DNA from: Bacteroidales bacterium
GTDB lineage: Bacteria; Bacteroidota; Bacteroidia; Bacteroidales; JAAYJT01
Direction: 5' to 3'
Length of the DNA: 64,000 nt
NCBI GenBank assembly: GCA_012522795.1
Contig: JAAYJT010000011.1
Location: 17,285-81,284, forward strand
Every line of letters starts with the position of its first letter. Position 1 is the first letter of the stretch. The position numbers were made by a program, and so were the translations under genes. Of this stretch, positions 39,449-49,013 are shown piece after piece. Under the pieces are notes generated by a model that saw only the letters and a list, made by a program, of their open reading frames with translations, was not told the origin of the DNA and did not search any database.

Positions 39449-40177
39449 TTAATTTTTATCATTGATCTCTAAAAGGTCTTTCATGCTGAATATTCCTTTT
39501 TTGCCAATAAGCCACTCGCCTGCCATAATCGCACCCATTGCAAATCCTCTCCGGCTTTTTGCGCTGTGGGTGATCTCAATTTTATCAAACGACGATTCAT
39601 AAACAACAGTATGTATTCCGGGAATGTTGCCTTCGCGAATTGATGTTATTCCAATCTGCTCCGGATCAGGATTTTCAGCTTTCGACCAGGTTTTTTTATG
39701 TTCAGTCTCCTCAACTATATCATCGGCAAGCCGGATGGCAGTGCCGCTGGGAGAATCGGCTTTCATGCTGTGGTGCGCTTCTTCAATTGATATTTCATAT
39801 CCCGAAAATGGTTTCATCAATCGTGCCAGCTTTTTATTAATCTCAAAGAAAATATTAACGCCTATACTGAAATTAGGAGCATAAAAAAATGACTGTCCTT
39901 CTAAAATACAAACTTGTCTGACTTCTTCGTATTGAGCCAGCCATCCTGTAGTACCGCAAACAACCGGCAGATTCACCTCAAAACATTTTAAAATATTGGT
40001 TACTGCATTTTGCGGAATACTGAATTCAAAGGCAACATCAGCATTAGTTAGATTCTTGCCTTGCAATTCCCAATCATTGGGATTATCAATTATTGCAACT
40101 ATCTGATGTTTCTTTTCGCGGGCAACTATCTCAACTTCTTTGCCCATTTTGCCATATCCAATGATCGCTATATTCAT
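39449..40177 (-). CDS. dapB: 4-hydroxy-tetrahydrodipicolinate reductase
   Basis: A 242-residue DapB: IGYGKMGKEVE at the N-terminus binds the cofactor, VVCGTTGW is the cofactor/substrate region, and EAHHSMKADSPSGTA carries the catalytic His and Lys. It reduces HTPA in diaminopimelate and lysine synthesis. It is placed between a DUF5683 gene and lepB within the conserved parA-parB-DUF5683-dapB-lepB run of Bacteroidota. Confidence 0.95.
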   Translation of the reverse strand: MNIAIIGYGKMGKEVEIVAREKKHQIVAIIDNPNDWELQGKNLTNADVAFEFSIPQNAVTNILKCFEVNLPVVCGTTGWLAQYEEVRQVCILEGQSFFYAPNFSIGVNIFFEINKKLARLMKPFSGYEISIEEAHHSMKADSPSGTAIRLADDIVEETEHKKTWSKAENPDPEQIGITSIREGNIPGIHTVVYESSFDKIEITHSAKSRRGFAMGAIMAGEWLIGKKGIFSMKDLLEINDKN

Positions 40178-40226
40178 ATTTTGTAGAATTTTTCTTTCAA
40201 ATTATTACAATTAATTAGTCAGTAAA

Positions 40227-40886
40227 TCAAAATTTAAAAGTAAAGCCCAAACCTGTAACATGCCTGTTGGCTATGGGATCGCGGAGCATAATAGGTTCAA
40301 TGTTCAGACTTAAATTATCGCTGACATCATAATTAAATAAATGAGCGTCAACTGCTGCATCAATAATATTGAGAATATAAAAAGCACCGCCAACAATATA
40401 GCCTATCTCCAGATTGCGCCGGTAGTGATTTTTGCCAAGCATTAACTGTTGCTGTGAATAACGATGTACGTATTCATTATTTATCGGAATTGTATCCTTG
40501 TTTGCCACATATTGGTAGGCTTCAAGAAATTTACGGTATTCCAGGGTGTTTGCCCGGGTTATATAATAAATGGTTCCAAAACCGGCATAAATGATCGGTA
40601 TTTTCCAGTATTTTTTATTGTAAGCCTGACCAAGTCCGGGCAAAACTGCTGAATATATTGAAGCCTTTTTTGGAGAATGATACTCTTTATCTATGGTTGT
40701 TTCTATTGCTGTCTGGGCTTGTAAAGGAGTTGTGATGCCTGCGGTTATCAGTACAAGTATCAGTATCTTCAATAATGTCTTGGATTTGCACAGAAAATAA
40801 CAGGAATAAGTCTTCCTGATCTTTAATCCCGTAAAACCAGATGCCGGTATTATTTCATGCATCTTCAGGGACAGGTTCTGGCACAT
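40227..40886 (-). CDS. DUF5683 domain protein
   Basis: A 219-residue exported protein. A hydrophobic signal lies at about residues 37-58 (cleavage after LQA), with KASIYSAVLPGLGQAYNKKYWKIP as the DUF5683 hallmark, followed by hydrophobic segments. The reading frame begins with about 30 weakly conserved residues; a shorter start is possible but no ATG lies between residue 9 and the signal. The function is unknown. It is 12 nt downstream of parB, a conserved position. Confidence 0.82.
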   Translation of the reverse strand: MCQNLSLKMHEIIPASGFTGLKIRKTYSCYFLCKSKTLLKILILVLITAGITTPLQAQTAIETTIDKEYHSPKKASIYSAVLPGLGQAYNKKYWKIPIIYAGFGTIYYITRANTLEYRKFLEAYQYVANKDTIPINNEYVHRYSQQQLMLGKNHYRRNLEIGYIVGGAFYILNIIDAAVDAHLFNYDVSDNLSLNIEPIMLRDPIANRHVTGLGFTFKF

Positions 40887-40898
40887 AAATCAGATAGA

Positions 40899-41786
40899 TT
40901 ATTTGTTGAGTAATCCGGCTATTCGTTCTAATTCCTGCTCGTCATTAAATTCAATAACGATCTGACCTTTACCCTTATTATTCATTTTTATCTTAACAGG
41001 TGTGCTAAGTCTCTGTAAAAGAGTGTTTTTAAGAATTATTAACTTTTCAGGCTGAACCTGTTTTGATGGTTTTACCGGATTTGATGTTTTATCCGATAGT
41101 TTTCTTACAATTTCTTCAACCTGCCGTACTGATAACCCTTCGGCAAGAATTTTATTAAGAATGTCAATCTGTATTTGTGGTTCGCTGACATTTATCATTG
41201 CCCGTGCATGCCCCATGCTTATCTTATTGTCGCGCAATGCAATCTGTATTTCTACAGGAAGTTTCAGCAAGCGAATATGGTTTGCAACATTGCTGCGGCT
41301 TTTACCGACCCTATCACTAAGTTGTTCCTGGGTAAGTTTACACTCTTCAATCAGGCGCTGAAAACTTATTGCAACTGCCAATGGGTTCAGGTCCTGACGC
41401 TGGATATTTTCTACCAGTGCCAGTTCAAGCATTTGTTGATCGTTTGCTACCCTGATATATGCCGGAACTTTTTCAAGACCCGCCATAATGGCGGCGCGAA
41501 GCCTACGTTCTCCGGTAATGAGCTGATAGCGGTCGTAGCCAAGTTTTCTTACTGTTACCGGCTGTATAATCCCCTGTTCGGCAATACTGTCAGCAAGTTC
41601 TTTCAAAGCTTCTTCTTCAAATATGTCGCGAGGCTGAAATGGATTGGCATCAATACGTTCAATATTAATTTCGGCAATAGCACCGGCTACAAAATCGCCA
41701 GATATATCTTTTGATGTTATATCAGTTTCAGGACTTGAAAGTATGGCGCTTAATCCACGCCCAAGGACACGTTTTTTAGAATTCAT
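40899..41786 (-). CDS. parB: Chromosome partitioning protein ParB
   Basis: A 295-residue ParB/Spo0J. Visible parts are the start MNSKKRVLGRGLSAILSS, the CTP-binding ParB/Srx region (DANPFQPR and TGERRLRAA), the HTH region (LTQEQLSDRVGKSRSNVAN), and a C-terminal dimer domain. It loads at parS sites and spreads as a sliding clamp. The ATG at 41786 is chosen because it starts just before the conserved motif and overlaps parA by 11 nt; a longer version to 41813 would overlap more. No parS-like site is noticed here. Confidence 0.93.
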   Translation of the reverse strand: MNSKKRVLGRGLSAILSSPETDITSKDISGDFVAGAIAEINIERIDANPFQPRDIFEEEALKELADSIAEQGIIQPVTVRKLGYDRYQLITGERRLRAAIMAGLEKVPAYIRVANDQQMLELALVENIQRQDLNPLAVAISFQRLIEECKLTQEQLSDRVGKSRSNVANHIRLLKLPVEIQIALRDNKISMGHARAMINVSEPQIQIDILNKILAEGLSVRQVEEIVRKLSDKTSNPVKPSKQVQPEKLIILKNTLLQRLSTPVKIKMNNKGKGQIVIEFNDEQELERIAGLLNK

Positions 41787-42591
41787 CTTCGATATGGATT
41801 TTTTTATCGGCATTCTTTATCATTGTGAGATCATTCTTCTGAAGTATCTCTCTTGCCAGATTAAGGTAATTGATGGCACCGGTACTGTTTACATCGTGCA
41901 TCATTATGGATTCTCCAAAACTTGGTGCTTCGCTCAAACGTACATTTCGGTTTATGATAGTGTTAAAAACCATTTGCTGGAAATGTGCTTTTACTTCTTC
42001 GACCACCTGGTTTGAAAGACGTAAACGTGAGTCGTACATGGTAAGCAATATGCCTTCAATATCAAGCGAAGGGTTTAGCCTCGATTGTACAATCTTAATT
42101 GTATTAAGCAGTTTACCTAATCCTTCAAGAGCAAAATACTCACACTGAACAGGAATGATCACTGAATCGGCTGCTGCTAAAGCGTTAACTGTTATTAAAC
42201 CTAATGAAGGACCACAGTCAATTATAATGAAATCGTAATCTTCACGAAGGTTAGCAGTCAACTTTTTCATCATTTTCTCGCGGTTCGTAAGATTAATCAT
42301 TTCAATTTCAGCACCTACCAGATCAATATGTGCAGGTAACAGATCAAGATTGGGCGTCTTGGTATTTAAAATTATATTTTTAGGGTCAACCTCATCAATA
42401 ATACATTCGTAAATACTGGTTTTGATGTTTTTTGGATCAAACCCCACTCCTGAAGTTGAGTTAGCCTGAGGATCAGCATCGATAAGCAGGGTTTTATATT
42501 CAAGTATTGCAAAACCTGCACCGAGGTTAATGGCTGTTGTAGTTTTACCTACACCCCCTTTTTGATTGGCTATGGTGATTACTTTTCCCAT
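41776..42591 (-). CDS. parA: Chromosome partitioning ATPase ParA/Soj
   Basis: A 271-residue ParA with the deviant Walker A motif KGGVGKTT (residues 11-18), DADPQANST and IIIDCGPSLG. It uses ATP-dependent DNA binding to move ParB-bound origin regions. A TATTTTTG box on this strand (42667-42674) lies 75 nt upstream. Together with parB it starts the conserved cluster running to lepB, which in Bacteroidota is often close to the origin. Confidence 0.94.
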   Translation of the reverse strand: MGKVITIANQKGGVGKTTTAINLGAGFAILEYKTLLIDADPQANSTSGVGFDPKNIKTSIYECIIDEVDPKNIILNTKTPNLDLLPAHIDLVGAEIEMINLTNREKMMKKLTANLREDYDFIIIDCGPSLGLITVNALAAADSVIIPVQCEYFALEGLGKLLNTIKIVQSRLNPSLDIEGILLTMYDSRLRLSNQVVEEVKAHFQQMVFNTIINRNVRLSEAPSFGESIMMHDVNSTGAINYLNLAREILQKNDLTMIKNADKKIHIEDEF

Positions 42592-42780
42592 CTTTACAGC
42601 AGGTTTTTTTTATATGAAATGCTAACAATTGAATTCCGTCATGCTTTTTTCAGAAAAGCTTAGCGACAAAAATACAATAATAATATGAGCCTTGGAAAAA
42701 GGTTCTGCTTTTGTTAATAAGTTTTTGGGTTGTAGAACATTCAAATGCCTACTGCGAAAGGATACTGATGAAGAATGAAA

Positions 42781-43140
42781 TCATTCTTCATCTTTTCCTA
42801 TATCTTCGAAGTTAATTTCAGATTTATTATCCTTATGATGACCTTCTGCATCTTTAGTAACCTCCGGTGCTTTGCCTGTTTCAATAAACTCAATTACCCC
42901 CTGTAGTCCATCACTGAACTTGCGAAAGTCCTCCTTGTAAAGAAAAATCTTATGTTTTTCATAATAAAACTTACCCTGTTCATTACTGAACCGCCTTTTG
43001 CTTTCGGTTATAGTAAGATACTTTTCTTCGTTACGGGTTTCTTTAACATCAAAGAAATAAGTTCTTTTGCCGGCGCGAATTGCCAATGAAAATACTTCGT
43101 CTCTTCTTTCGCTACGTTCATTTGCTTCCTTCTCTTCCAT
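42781..43140 (-). CDS. PUR-domain (DUF3276) nucleic-acid-binding protein
   Basis: A 119-residue protein of the bacterial PUR-alpha-like (DUF3276) family, with the single PUR repeat RDEVFSLAIRAGKRTYFFDVKET (residues about 13-35) and YLTITESKRRF, and an acidic tail. PUR proteins bind DNA and RNA; in Bacteroidota they are small stand-alone proteins whose target is not known here. A TACTTTTG box lies about 40 nt upstream (43180-43187). Confidence 0.85.
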   Translation of the reverse strand: MEEKEANERSERRDEVFSLAIRAGKRTYFFDVKETRNEEKYLTITESKRRFSNEQGKFYYEKHKIFLYKEDFRKFSDGLQGVIEFIETGKAPEVTKDAEGHHKDNKSEINFEDIGKDEE

Positions 43141-43504
43141 TTTTCAACAATTTAGTTAACAAAAATCAAGTCTAAGCCGCAAAAGTAAAAATATTATTGG
43201 TTTATCATCTTCTTTAATACGTATTTATTGAATAAAAAATATTAAAATTTGGTAGTAATTCTAATATGCTGTCTTTTTTCGGAGCAATATATCAGACTGT
43301 TATAATGATCGTTATCAGATATGAAATTTAGCTTTCGTTATTGGAATTAAACGCGAGTAAGTAAAATTGACCGGTATGGATTTAGTTGGTATACAACACT
43401 AATGTAGTATATTTGCAAATCTTTTTTGATTTAAACAGGTTGATTGTTTGATATTGGTTTGTTTTTTGATAATAAGAATAGGAATATAATTAATCGTGCA
43501 GATT
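43141..43504. other. Divergent intergenic region with two promoters
   Basis: A 364-nt spacer between divergent genes. On the minus strand a TACTTTTG box (43180-43187) serves the PUR gene. On the plus strand a well-spaced promoter lies at 43385-43415. The central part, about 43,200-43,380, shows no other structure. Confidence 0.5.
43385..43415 (+). promoter_or_regulatory. Bacteroidota-type promoter of the DUF4783-yihY operon
   Basis: GTTG (43385-43388) and TATATTTG (43408-43415) are separated by 19 nt, matching the TTTG-19-TAnnTTTG consensus closely. Transcription would start near 43,422, giving an 80-nt leader for the DUF4783 gene. Confidence 0.7.
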
Positions 43505-43909
43505 ATGAATTTCAGCAGCCTCCTTACAATATTTTTGGTTTCTTTCTTGTTTTCCGTACCTGTGATTACTGCTCAGGACGAAGATTACGGGGCTAAGATC
43601 TCCAATCTTATAAACAAATCGAACACAAAAGAATTAGCCCAATATTTTAATTCTACAATTCAGTTAGTCCTTCCGGGTGATGAAGGTCGGTACAGTCGTG
43701 TTCAGGCTGAATTTATCATCAAGGATTTTTTCAGCAATTATCCTCCTAAATCGTTTAATATCAATCATCAGGGTTCATCCACTGATGGTTCGAAATATTA
43801 TATAGGAGATTATAAATCGGGCAAAAAAACTTTCAGGACTTATTTCCTTGTAAAAAAGATAAACGATCAAAAACTTATACATCAGCTTCGTTTTGAGGAA
43901 GATAAATAA
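43505..43909 (+). CDS. DUF4783 exported protein
   Basis: A 134-residue protein with a signal peptide (about residues 1-23, ending VITA) followed by a compact NTF2-like DUF4783 domain. The frame extends to a GTG at 43496, but the ATG at 43505 gives a normal signal. The role is unknown. It precedes yihY by 26 nt on the same strand. Confidence 0.82.
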   Translation: MNFSSLLTIFLVSFLFSVPVITAQDEDYGAKISNLINKSNTKELAQYFNSTIQLVLPGDEGRYSRVQAEFIIKDFFSNYPPKSFNINHQGSSTDGSKYYIGDYKSGKKTFRTYFLVKKINDQKLIHQLRFEEDK

Positions 43910-43935
43910 GAAAACCTTTTCACATAATTATTGTC

Positions 43936-44907
43936 ATGAATTATTTTGTGCGGCTGTACAATAAATTTCTTGATAGTCCGCAAAGACGTTTATTAATTCG
44001 CTATCTGCGTAAAATAGTCATTCCGGGTTTTGATGGTATGCCATTTTATGATGTGATGAAGTTTTTTATTACAGGTGCTATTAAGGGCTCGGTACCAACA
44101 AGGGCATCTTCGGTATCGTTCAGCTTTTTTATGGCGCTGTTTCCGGCTATTCTTGTTTTGTTTACTCTTATCCCCTATGTTCCTATAGCGGGTTTTCAGG
44201 ATTCGTTAATTGAACTGATGAAAGAACTGATTCCTCAGCAAATATTTGGTACTGTGGAGGGTACATTGCTTGATATTGTGAATCGTCCGCGTGGTGGTCT
44301 ACTTTCAGTAGGATTCCTGCTCACACTTTATTTCTCTACCAATGGCGTGAACAGTATAATTGAAGCTTTTAACCAGACCTATCATACCATTGAAACCAGA
44401 TCATTTTTAAGGCAACAACTGGTTTCTCTGATGCTTTTGTTCATTCTGTCAACTATTTTAATCCTTGCCATTGCGTTTATCACCATAGGCCCTATATTTA
44501 TAAACTGGCTGGATGCCAAAGGTTTCCTGAAAGGACGATTTACATACGAGATAATAATGGCTACAAAATGGCTGATTATTATTCTCATGTTTTTAATGAT
44601 GTATTCATTCCTTTATTATATGGCGCCGGCACGAAAAAAAGATTTTCGGTTTATTTCGGCAGGTTCTACTTTTTCCTCTTTAAGTACTATCCTTACCAGT
44701 ATTGGCTTTAACTACTATGTAAATAATTTTAACCGCTACAATACTTTATATGGTTCAATAGGTACTCTACTTGTTTTTTTGCTTTGGATATATTTTAATT
44801 CAATTATCTTACTAATTGGTTTTGAGTTAAATGCAAGCATTTCACAGGTGAAGCGTGTAAGGAATTCCAATAATGGTGATAATAATGGTGTAAGCCCGAA
44901 ACCATAG
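43936..44907 (+). CDS. YihY/BrkB-family inner membrane protein
   Basis: A 323-residue protein with six or so membrane helices and the family features RASSVSFSFFMALFPAIL (about residues 55-72) and GSIGTLLVFLLWIYFNS near the end. YihY/BrkB proteins (once misannotated as RNase BN) are envelope proteins of unsettled function. It lies in a run with DUF4783 and gpsA, with gaps of 26 and 52 nt. Confidence 0.88.
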   Translation: MNYFVRLYNKFLDSPQRRLLIRYLRKIVIPGFDGMPFYDVMKFFITGAIKGSVPTRASSVSFSFFMALFPAILVLFTLIPYVPIAGFQDSLIELMKELIPQQIFGTVEGTLLDIVNRPRGGLLSVGFLLTLYFSTNGVNSIIEAFNQTYHTIETRSFLRQQLVSLMLLFILSTILILAIAFITIGPIFINWLDAKGFLKGRFTYEIIMATKWLIIILMFLMMYSFLYYMAPARKKDFRFISAGSTFSSLSTILTSIGFNYYVNNFNRYNTLYGSIGTLLVFLLWIYFNSIILLIGFELNASISQVKRVRNSNNGDNNGVSPKP

Positions 44908-44959
44908 TCAATTGTATTGTGTAATTTCGCAACCTTTTTTAACCCCCTTATTTTATATT

Positions 44960-45937
44960 ATGAAGCAAGGCAAAATAATCATAGCTGGTGCCGGCTCTAT
45001 TGGCACAGCCCTTGGCAATGTATTTGCAGTCCGCCCTGATCTTGATATTAGCCTATTGTCAATTGAACCTGATGTGGTTAAGTCTATTAATAATAATGGT
45101 GTTAACAGCCGATATTTCCCGGGTATTAAACTGCATCCCAGACTTAAAGCCATTGAAGAGAAAGCAGAAGTATCGGAGGCACAAGCTATTTTCTTTGCTG
45201 TGCCTTCAGTTGCTGTTATAGAGGTAGCCGACGACCTTAAAGACTACCTGCATCCTGATGCTTTACTTGTTAATCTGGCAAAAGGCTATGGAAATGGTTC
45301 AAAAACAGTTGCAGAGATTCTTAATTCATCATTCTTAAATCCTGTAGCCAGTTTTAAAGGACCGGCATTTGCCCGTGAACTGTTAAATAATTCTCCGACC
45401 GGTTTTACTGTAGGAAGTAGTGATGATGATACCTTTGATTTTTTTAAGGATATAGCGCCGGGCACAACCATTCACCTTGATTTTTCGAGCGACCTGCGTG
45501 GGGTGGAGCTTATAAGTATTTTAAAGAATATTTATGCCATTGCAATGGGTATAGTCGATGCCCATTTCGATTCGTCTAATCTTCGTTTTATGGTGCTTAC
45601 AAGAGCATTCAACGAAATACGGCTCTTAATGAAAATCCTTGGCGGACAGGAAGAGACCATGTATCGTTATTGTGGGATAGGTGATTTCGGACTAACGGCT
45701 CTTAACGATCTGAGCCGGAACAGAACATTGGGGTTGTTGATAGGTAAAGGGTTCTTTACTGAATCAATTTCAGATAAAGTGGTTCTGGAAGGTAAAATGG
45801 CAATACGTATTATTGGCAAAGAAATTACTGATAAAAATGAAAGCCTTGATAAAGTTCCGATATTCAAGGAGTTGCTTAAAATATTCTCAGAACCTTATAA
45901 TCTTACCCTATTTGTTAATAATATCCTTAAAGATTGA
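44960..45937 (+). CDS. gpsA: Glycerol-3-phosphate dehydrogenase (NAD(P)+)
   Basis: A 325-residue GpsA, taken from the ATG at 44960 (MKQGKIIIAGAGSIGTALGN); the longer frame from 44912 adds an unlikely leader. The dinucleotide site AGAGSIG, the substrate region LAKGYGNGS and FKGPAFARE, and the catalytic Lys in SILKNIYAIAMGI match the family. It reduces dihydroxyacetone phosphate to sn-glycerol-3-phosphate for phospholipid synthesis. Confidence 0.92.
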   Translation: MKQGKIIIAGAGSIGTALGNVFAVRPDLDISLLSIEPDVVKSINNNGVNSRYFPGIKLHPRLKAIEEKAEVSEAQAIFFAVPSVAVIEVADDLKDYLHPDALLVNLAKGYGNGSKTVAEILNSSFLNPVASFKGPAFARELLNNSPTGFTVGSSDDDTFDFFKDIAPGTTIHLDFSSDLRGVELISILKNIYAIAMGIVDAHFDSSNLRFMVLTRAFNEIRLLMKILGGQEETMYRYCGIGDFGLTALNDLSRNRTLGLLIGKGFFTESISDKVVLEGKMAIRIIGKEITDKNESLDKVPIFKELLKIFSEPYNLTLFVNNILKD

Positions 45938-45943
45938 TTTTTA

Positions 45944-47440
45944 TCATTTCTTGTGAACCAGGAAGCTCCTGACTTTTATCAGGTAATTTATAATTAGCTG
46001 GTTAGCTTCTTCCGAAATCTTAAAATAATAAACCAGAACTATAAAAATTGTACCAGTTAAAATACTGCGTATAAGAACATCTACATATACATTCATAATC
46101 TGTTTTACTGAAGCTGATATTAGCATTACAGCGAGAATAATGAAAGGAAGCCATAACTGCCTATGATGGAATGGCTGTATCCCGAAATGTATTTTTATGA
46201 AGATGATACGGAGTATATTGAAAATTATAAGGCATATCATACTTGCTAAAGCAGCGCCAATCATACCTAAAAGGGGTATGAAAATATAATTTGTGATTAT
46301 AGCCAGAATCAGCAATCCAATGGTAAAGAAAAGATCGTATCTGTATTTGTTTGAGGTAAGGAGGATAATCCCGTTAATCCCTGATGCCATGTCAAAAAGC
46401 CTGCCTATGCCAAGAAAGAGAAAAACATATTTGCCGGTAGCATAATCAGCGGGCATAAAATAAAACAGAGAATCAATATTCACCCAGATCAGTAAAAACA
46501 AGGCACCGCCAATAACCAGATTGCTTCCGGTAGTGCTTGTGTATAGATCTTCCATTTCGTTTAAAGCACGTTTTTTCCAGTAGTTTGCCACTACAGGCGT
46601 GGTAACTTTTATGATTGACCGGTAAGGGATCAGTAAAATACTGGTAACAAAGATCATTGTAGTGTATATACCGGCTGAATTTAAATCAATCATCTGTGCT
46701 ACCATCAGTGAATCAATACTTAACAGTATAAGATAGCTGAAGTTGTTAAGTACGGTATATAATCCGTAAACCATTACAATCCTGATCAATCGCCGCCATA
46801 ATGGTGAGAACGATAATTTGAACTGCATCTGACCAATCAACCATGTGTACAGAATGATTAGAACTGTAGGTAAGCAGTTGGCTATGACATAAACAGCTAC
46901 AAATTGCCGAAAATCAATCCATCCGAGAGCATAAACCGAGATGGAAATTGTTACAAACAGTCTTAATCCAATTTCGTAAAGAAATGAAGAGACAATGTTT
47001 TTATACAGGCTCCGCAGATAAGAGTCAAATATCTGATAATAAAGGGTTGCAAGCGCCAGCGGGAAAATATAGAACGAATATTCAACAAGAAGGGGGCTGC
47101 TTTCAGAATAAAAATGCTGAAATGGCTTTTTTAATAAAAGAGCAATAAGGGTGCTTAAAATAAAACCTGCAAAAGCAATTGCTGAAATTCCAAACAGAAA
47201 ACCGTGATGATGTTTCTCACGGTCATTAAAAAAAGGGAAAAACTTATAAATAATATTGGGCGAACCAAGAGAAGCAAACTGAACATAAATAGCGGCAATG
47301 GTTATCAGCAGATTAGAAAGCCCTACCTGATCGGTTTCAAGGAAATTGGTGAACAGAAATATCTTGTTCACGTATCCTATTATAGCACCAACGTAGGCTA
47401 TTATGGTGATTATTAAACTGTCGCGTTTTATAAAACTCAT
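45944..47440 (-). CDS. Wzx-like polysaccharide flippase
   Basis: A 498-residue protein with about fourteen membrane segments of the MOP/polysaccharide-transporter type. The start MSFIKRDSLIITIIAYVGAIIGYVN is typical of Bacteroidota oligosaccharide flippases. It probably moves undecaprenyl-linked glycan units across the inner membrane, in line with the O-antigen ligase gene at 54 kb. The exact substrate is not predictable. Confidence 0.82.
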   Translation of the reverse strand: MSFIKRDSLIITIIAYVGAIIGYVNKIFLFTNFLETDQVGLSNLLITIAAIYVQFASLGSPNIIYKFFPFFNDREKHHHGFLFGISAIAFAGFILSTLIALLLKKPFQHFYSESSPLLVEYSFYIFPLALATLYYQIFDSYLRSLYKNIVSSFLYEIGLRLFVTISISVYALGWIDFRQFVAVYVIANCLPTVLIILYTWLIGQMQFKLSFSPLWRRLIRIVMVYGLYTVLNNFSYLILLSIDSLMVAQMIDLNSAGIYTTMIFVTSILLIPYRSIIKVTTPVVANYWKKRALNEMEDLYTSTTGSNLVIGGALFLLIWVNIDSLFYFMPADYATGKYVFLFLGIGRLFDMASGINGIILLTSNKYRYDLFFTIGLLILAIITNYIFIPLLGMIGAALASMICLIIFNILRIIFIKIHFGIQPFHHRQLWLPFIILAVMLISASVKQIMNVYVDVLIRSILTGTIFIVLVYYFKISEEANQLIINYLIKVRSFLVHKK

Positions 47441-47628
47441 TTGCTGAAAATAAAGGGCAAAGATATTAAAAGGCTATGGGATTTACGAGCTTGGCAACAG
47501 GTGTTTTAAACATTGTTCTGTTCAAAATACTGAGTTTCTGGCAGGCACTTATTCTGCAATCAGAATAATCATTGCAAAGGATTTTCACGTTTTATGCGTT
47601 GTAAAGGTATCACTGTATTGATAAGGGG

Positions 47629-48921
47629 TTAATAATTGTATTTTTTATTCCACAGTATCTGTAATCTTTTCCTTAGCTCTTCTTCACGGGCATTATGCTG
47701 AGGATCGTAAAATTTCATCCCTTCAAGTCTTTCGGGCAAATACTCCTGAGGATAAAAATTCATGTCGTAATCGTGCGAATATTTATAACCCTTACCGTAG
47801 CCAATTTCTTCCATAAGTTGCGTGGGCGCATTACGCAAATGCAGCGGAACAGCCAGATCGCCTGATCTTTCAGCTGCTTTTATAGCTTTGTTTATAGCCA
47901 TATACGAAGCATTGCTTTTGGGTGAACATGCAAGATAAATGGCAGTTTGCGACAGTATGAGACGACACTCAGGGTACCCAGTTGAATGAACAGCCTGATA
48001 ACAATTGTTTGCAAGCAGAAGGGCATTGGGGTTTGCATTACCTATATCTTCCGAAGCAAGGATAAGCATGCGCCGGGCAATAAACAAAGGATCTTCGCCG
48101 GCTATTATCATACGGGCAAGCCAATACACCGCTGCATTGGGGTCAGAACCACGTATTGATTTAATGAAAGCTGATATAACATCGTAATGCATCTCACCAC
48201 CTTTGTCGTAAATAGCAAGGTTTTGCTGAATGACAAACTGAACCTTTTGATTATTGATGATAATATTGCCTGCATCTTTGGGTTCTGACGCAACAATAAG
48301 GTCAATAGCATTTAAAAGTTTTCGGGCATCGCCACCCGAAATTCTTAGCAGCGCTTCATTTTCTTTGATTTCAATAACCTTTCCGGTGGTAATTCTTAAA
48401 TGTTCAATGGCAAGTGTTGTCAGCTTCATCAGATTAGCCTTGTTCAGAGATTTAAGAATATAAACCTGACATCGTGATATAAGCGGGGAAATGACTTCGA
48501 AAGACGGATTTTCGGTGGTGGCTCCTATAAGTGTTATAATTCCTTTTTCTACAGCTCCTAATAATGAATCCTGCTGCGATTTGCTGAAACGATGGATCTC
48601 ATCAATAAATAAAATAGCATTTCCATGATTTTCTTTAGCTGTGGAAATAACTTCCCTTATTTCTTTTACCCCCGAATTTATCGCACTAAGTGAGAAAAAT
48701 GGTTTATTCAGTTGTTTTGAAATAATAAAAGCCAGAGTTGTTTTACCAACTCCGGGTGGACCCCACAGTATCATTGAAGGAATAGTGCCTGAATCAATAG
48801 CTTTGCGGAGTATGGCTCCTGAGCCAACAAGATGCTCCTGACCTATAAATCCGTCCAGCGAATCAGGCCTTAGTTGCTCGGCAAGCGGAATGGTAGCTAC
48901 GTTTTTCATATTGCCTGCCAA
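47629..48921 (-). CDS. rarA: Replication-associated recombination protein A
   Basis: A 430-residue AAA+ ATPase of the RarA/MgsA family: [12 protein letters not shown], Walker [16 protein letters not shown], Walker [16 protein letters not shown] and TTENPSFEV, followed by the C-terminal tetramerisation region with [16 protein letters not shown]. It acts at stalled replication forks. The reading frame offers ATG at 48921 and 48909; both are possible. Confidence 0.94.
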   Translation of the reverse strand: MAGNMKNVATIPLAEQLRPDSLDGFIGQEHLVGSGAILRKAIDSGTIPSMILWGPPGVGKTTLAFIISKQLNKPFFSLSAINSGVKEIREVISTAKENHGNAILFIDEIHRFSKSQQDSLLGAVEKGIITLIGATTENPSFEVISPLISRCQVYILKSLNKANLMKLTTLAIEHLRITTGKVIEIKENEALLRISGGDARKLLNAIDLIVASEPKDAGNIIINNQKVQFVIQQNLAIYDKGGEMHYDVISAFIKSIRGSDPNAAVYWLARMIIAGEDPLFIARRMLILASEDIGNANPNALLLANNCYQAVHSTGYPECRLILSQTAIYLACSPKSNASYMAINKAIKAAERSGDLAVPLHLRNAPTQLMEEIGYGKGYKYSHDYDMNFYPQEYLPERLEGMKFYDPQHNAREEELRKRLQILWNKKYNY

Positions 48922-49013
48922 ATTACTACTTTTTATGAAAGTTGTAACAGCAGTGTTGAAAAAGAATGTTTCTTTTCAAAGTTGATTATCTTCGCAAATA
49001 AAAATTAAAACCT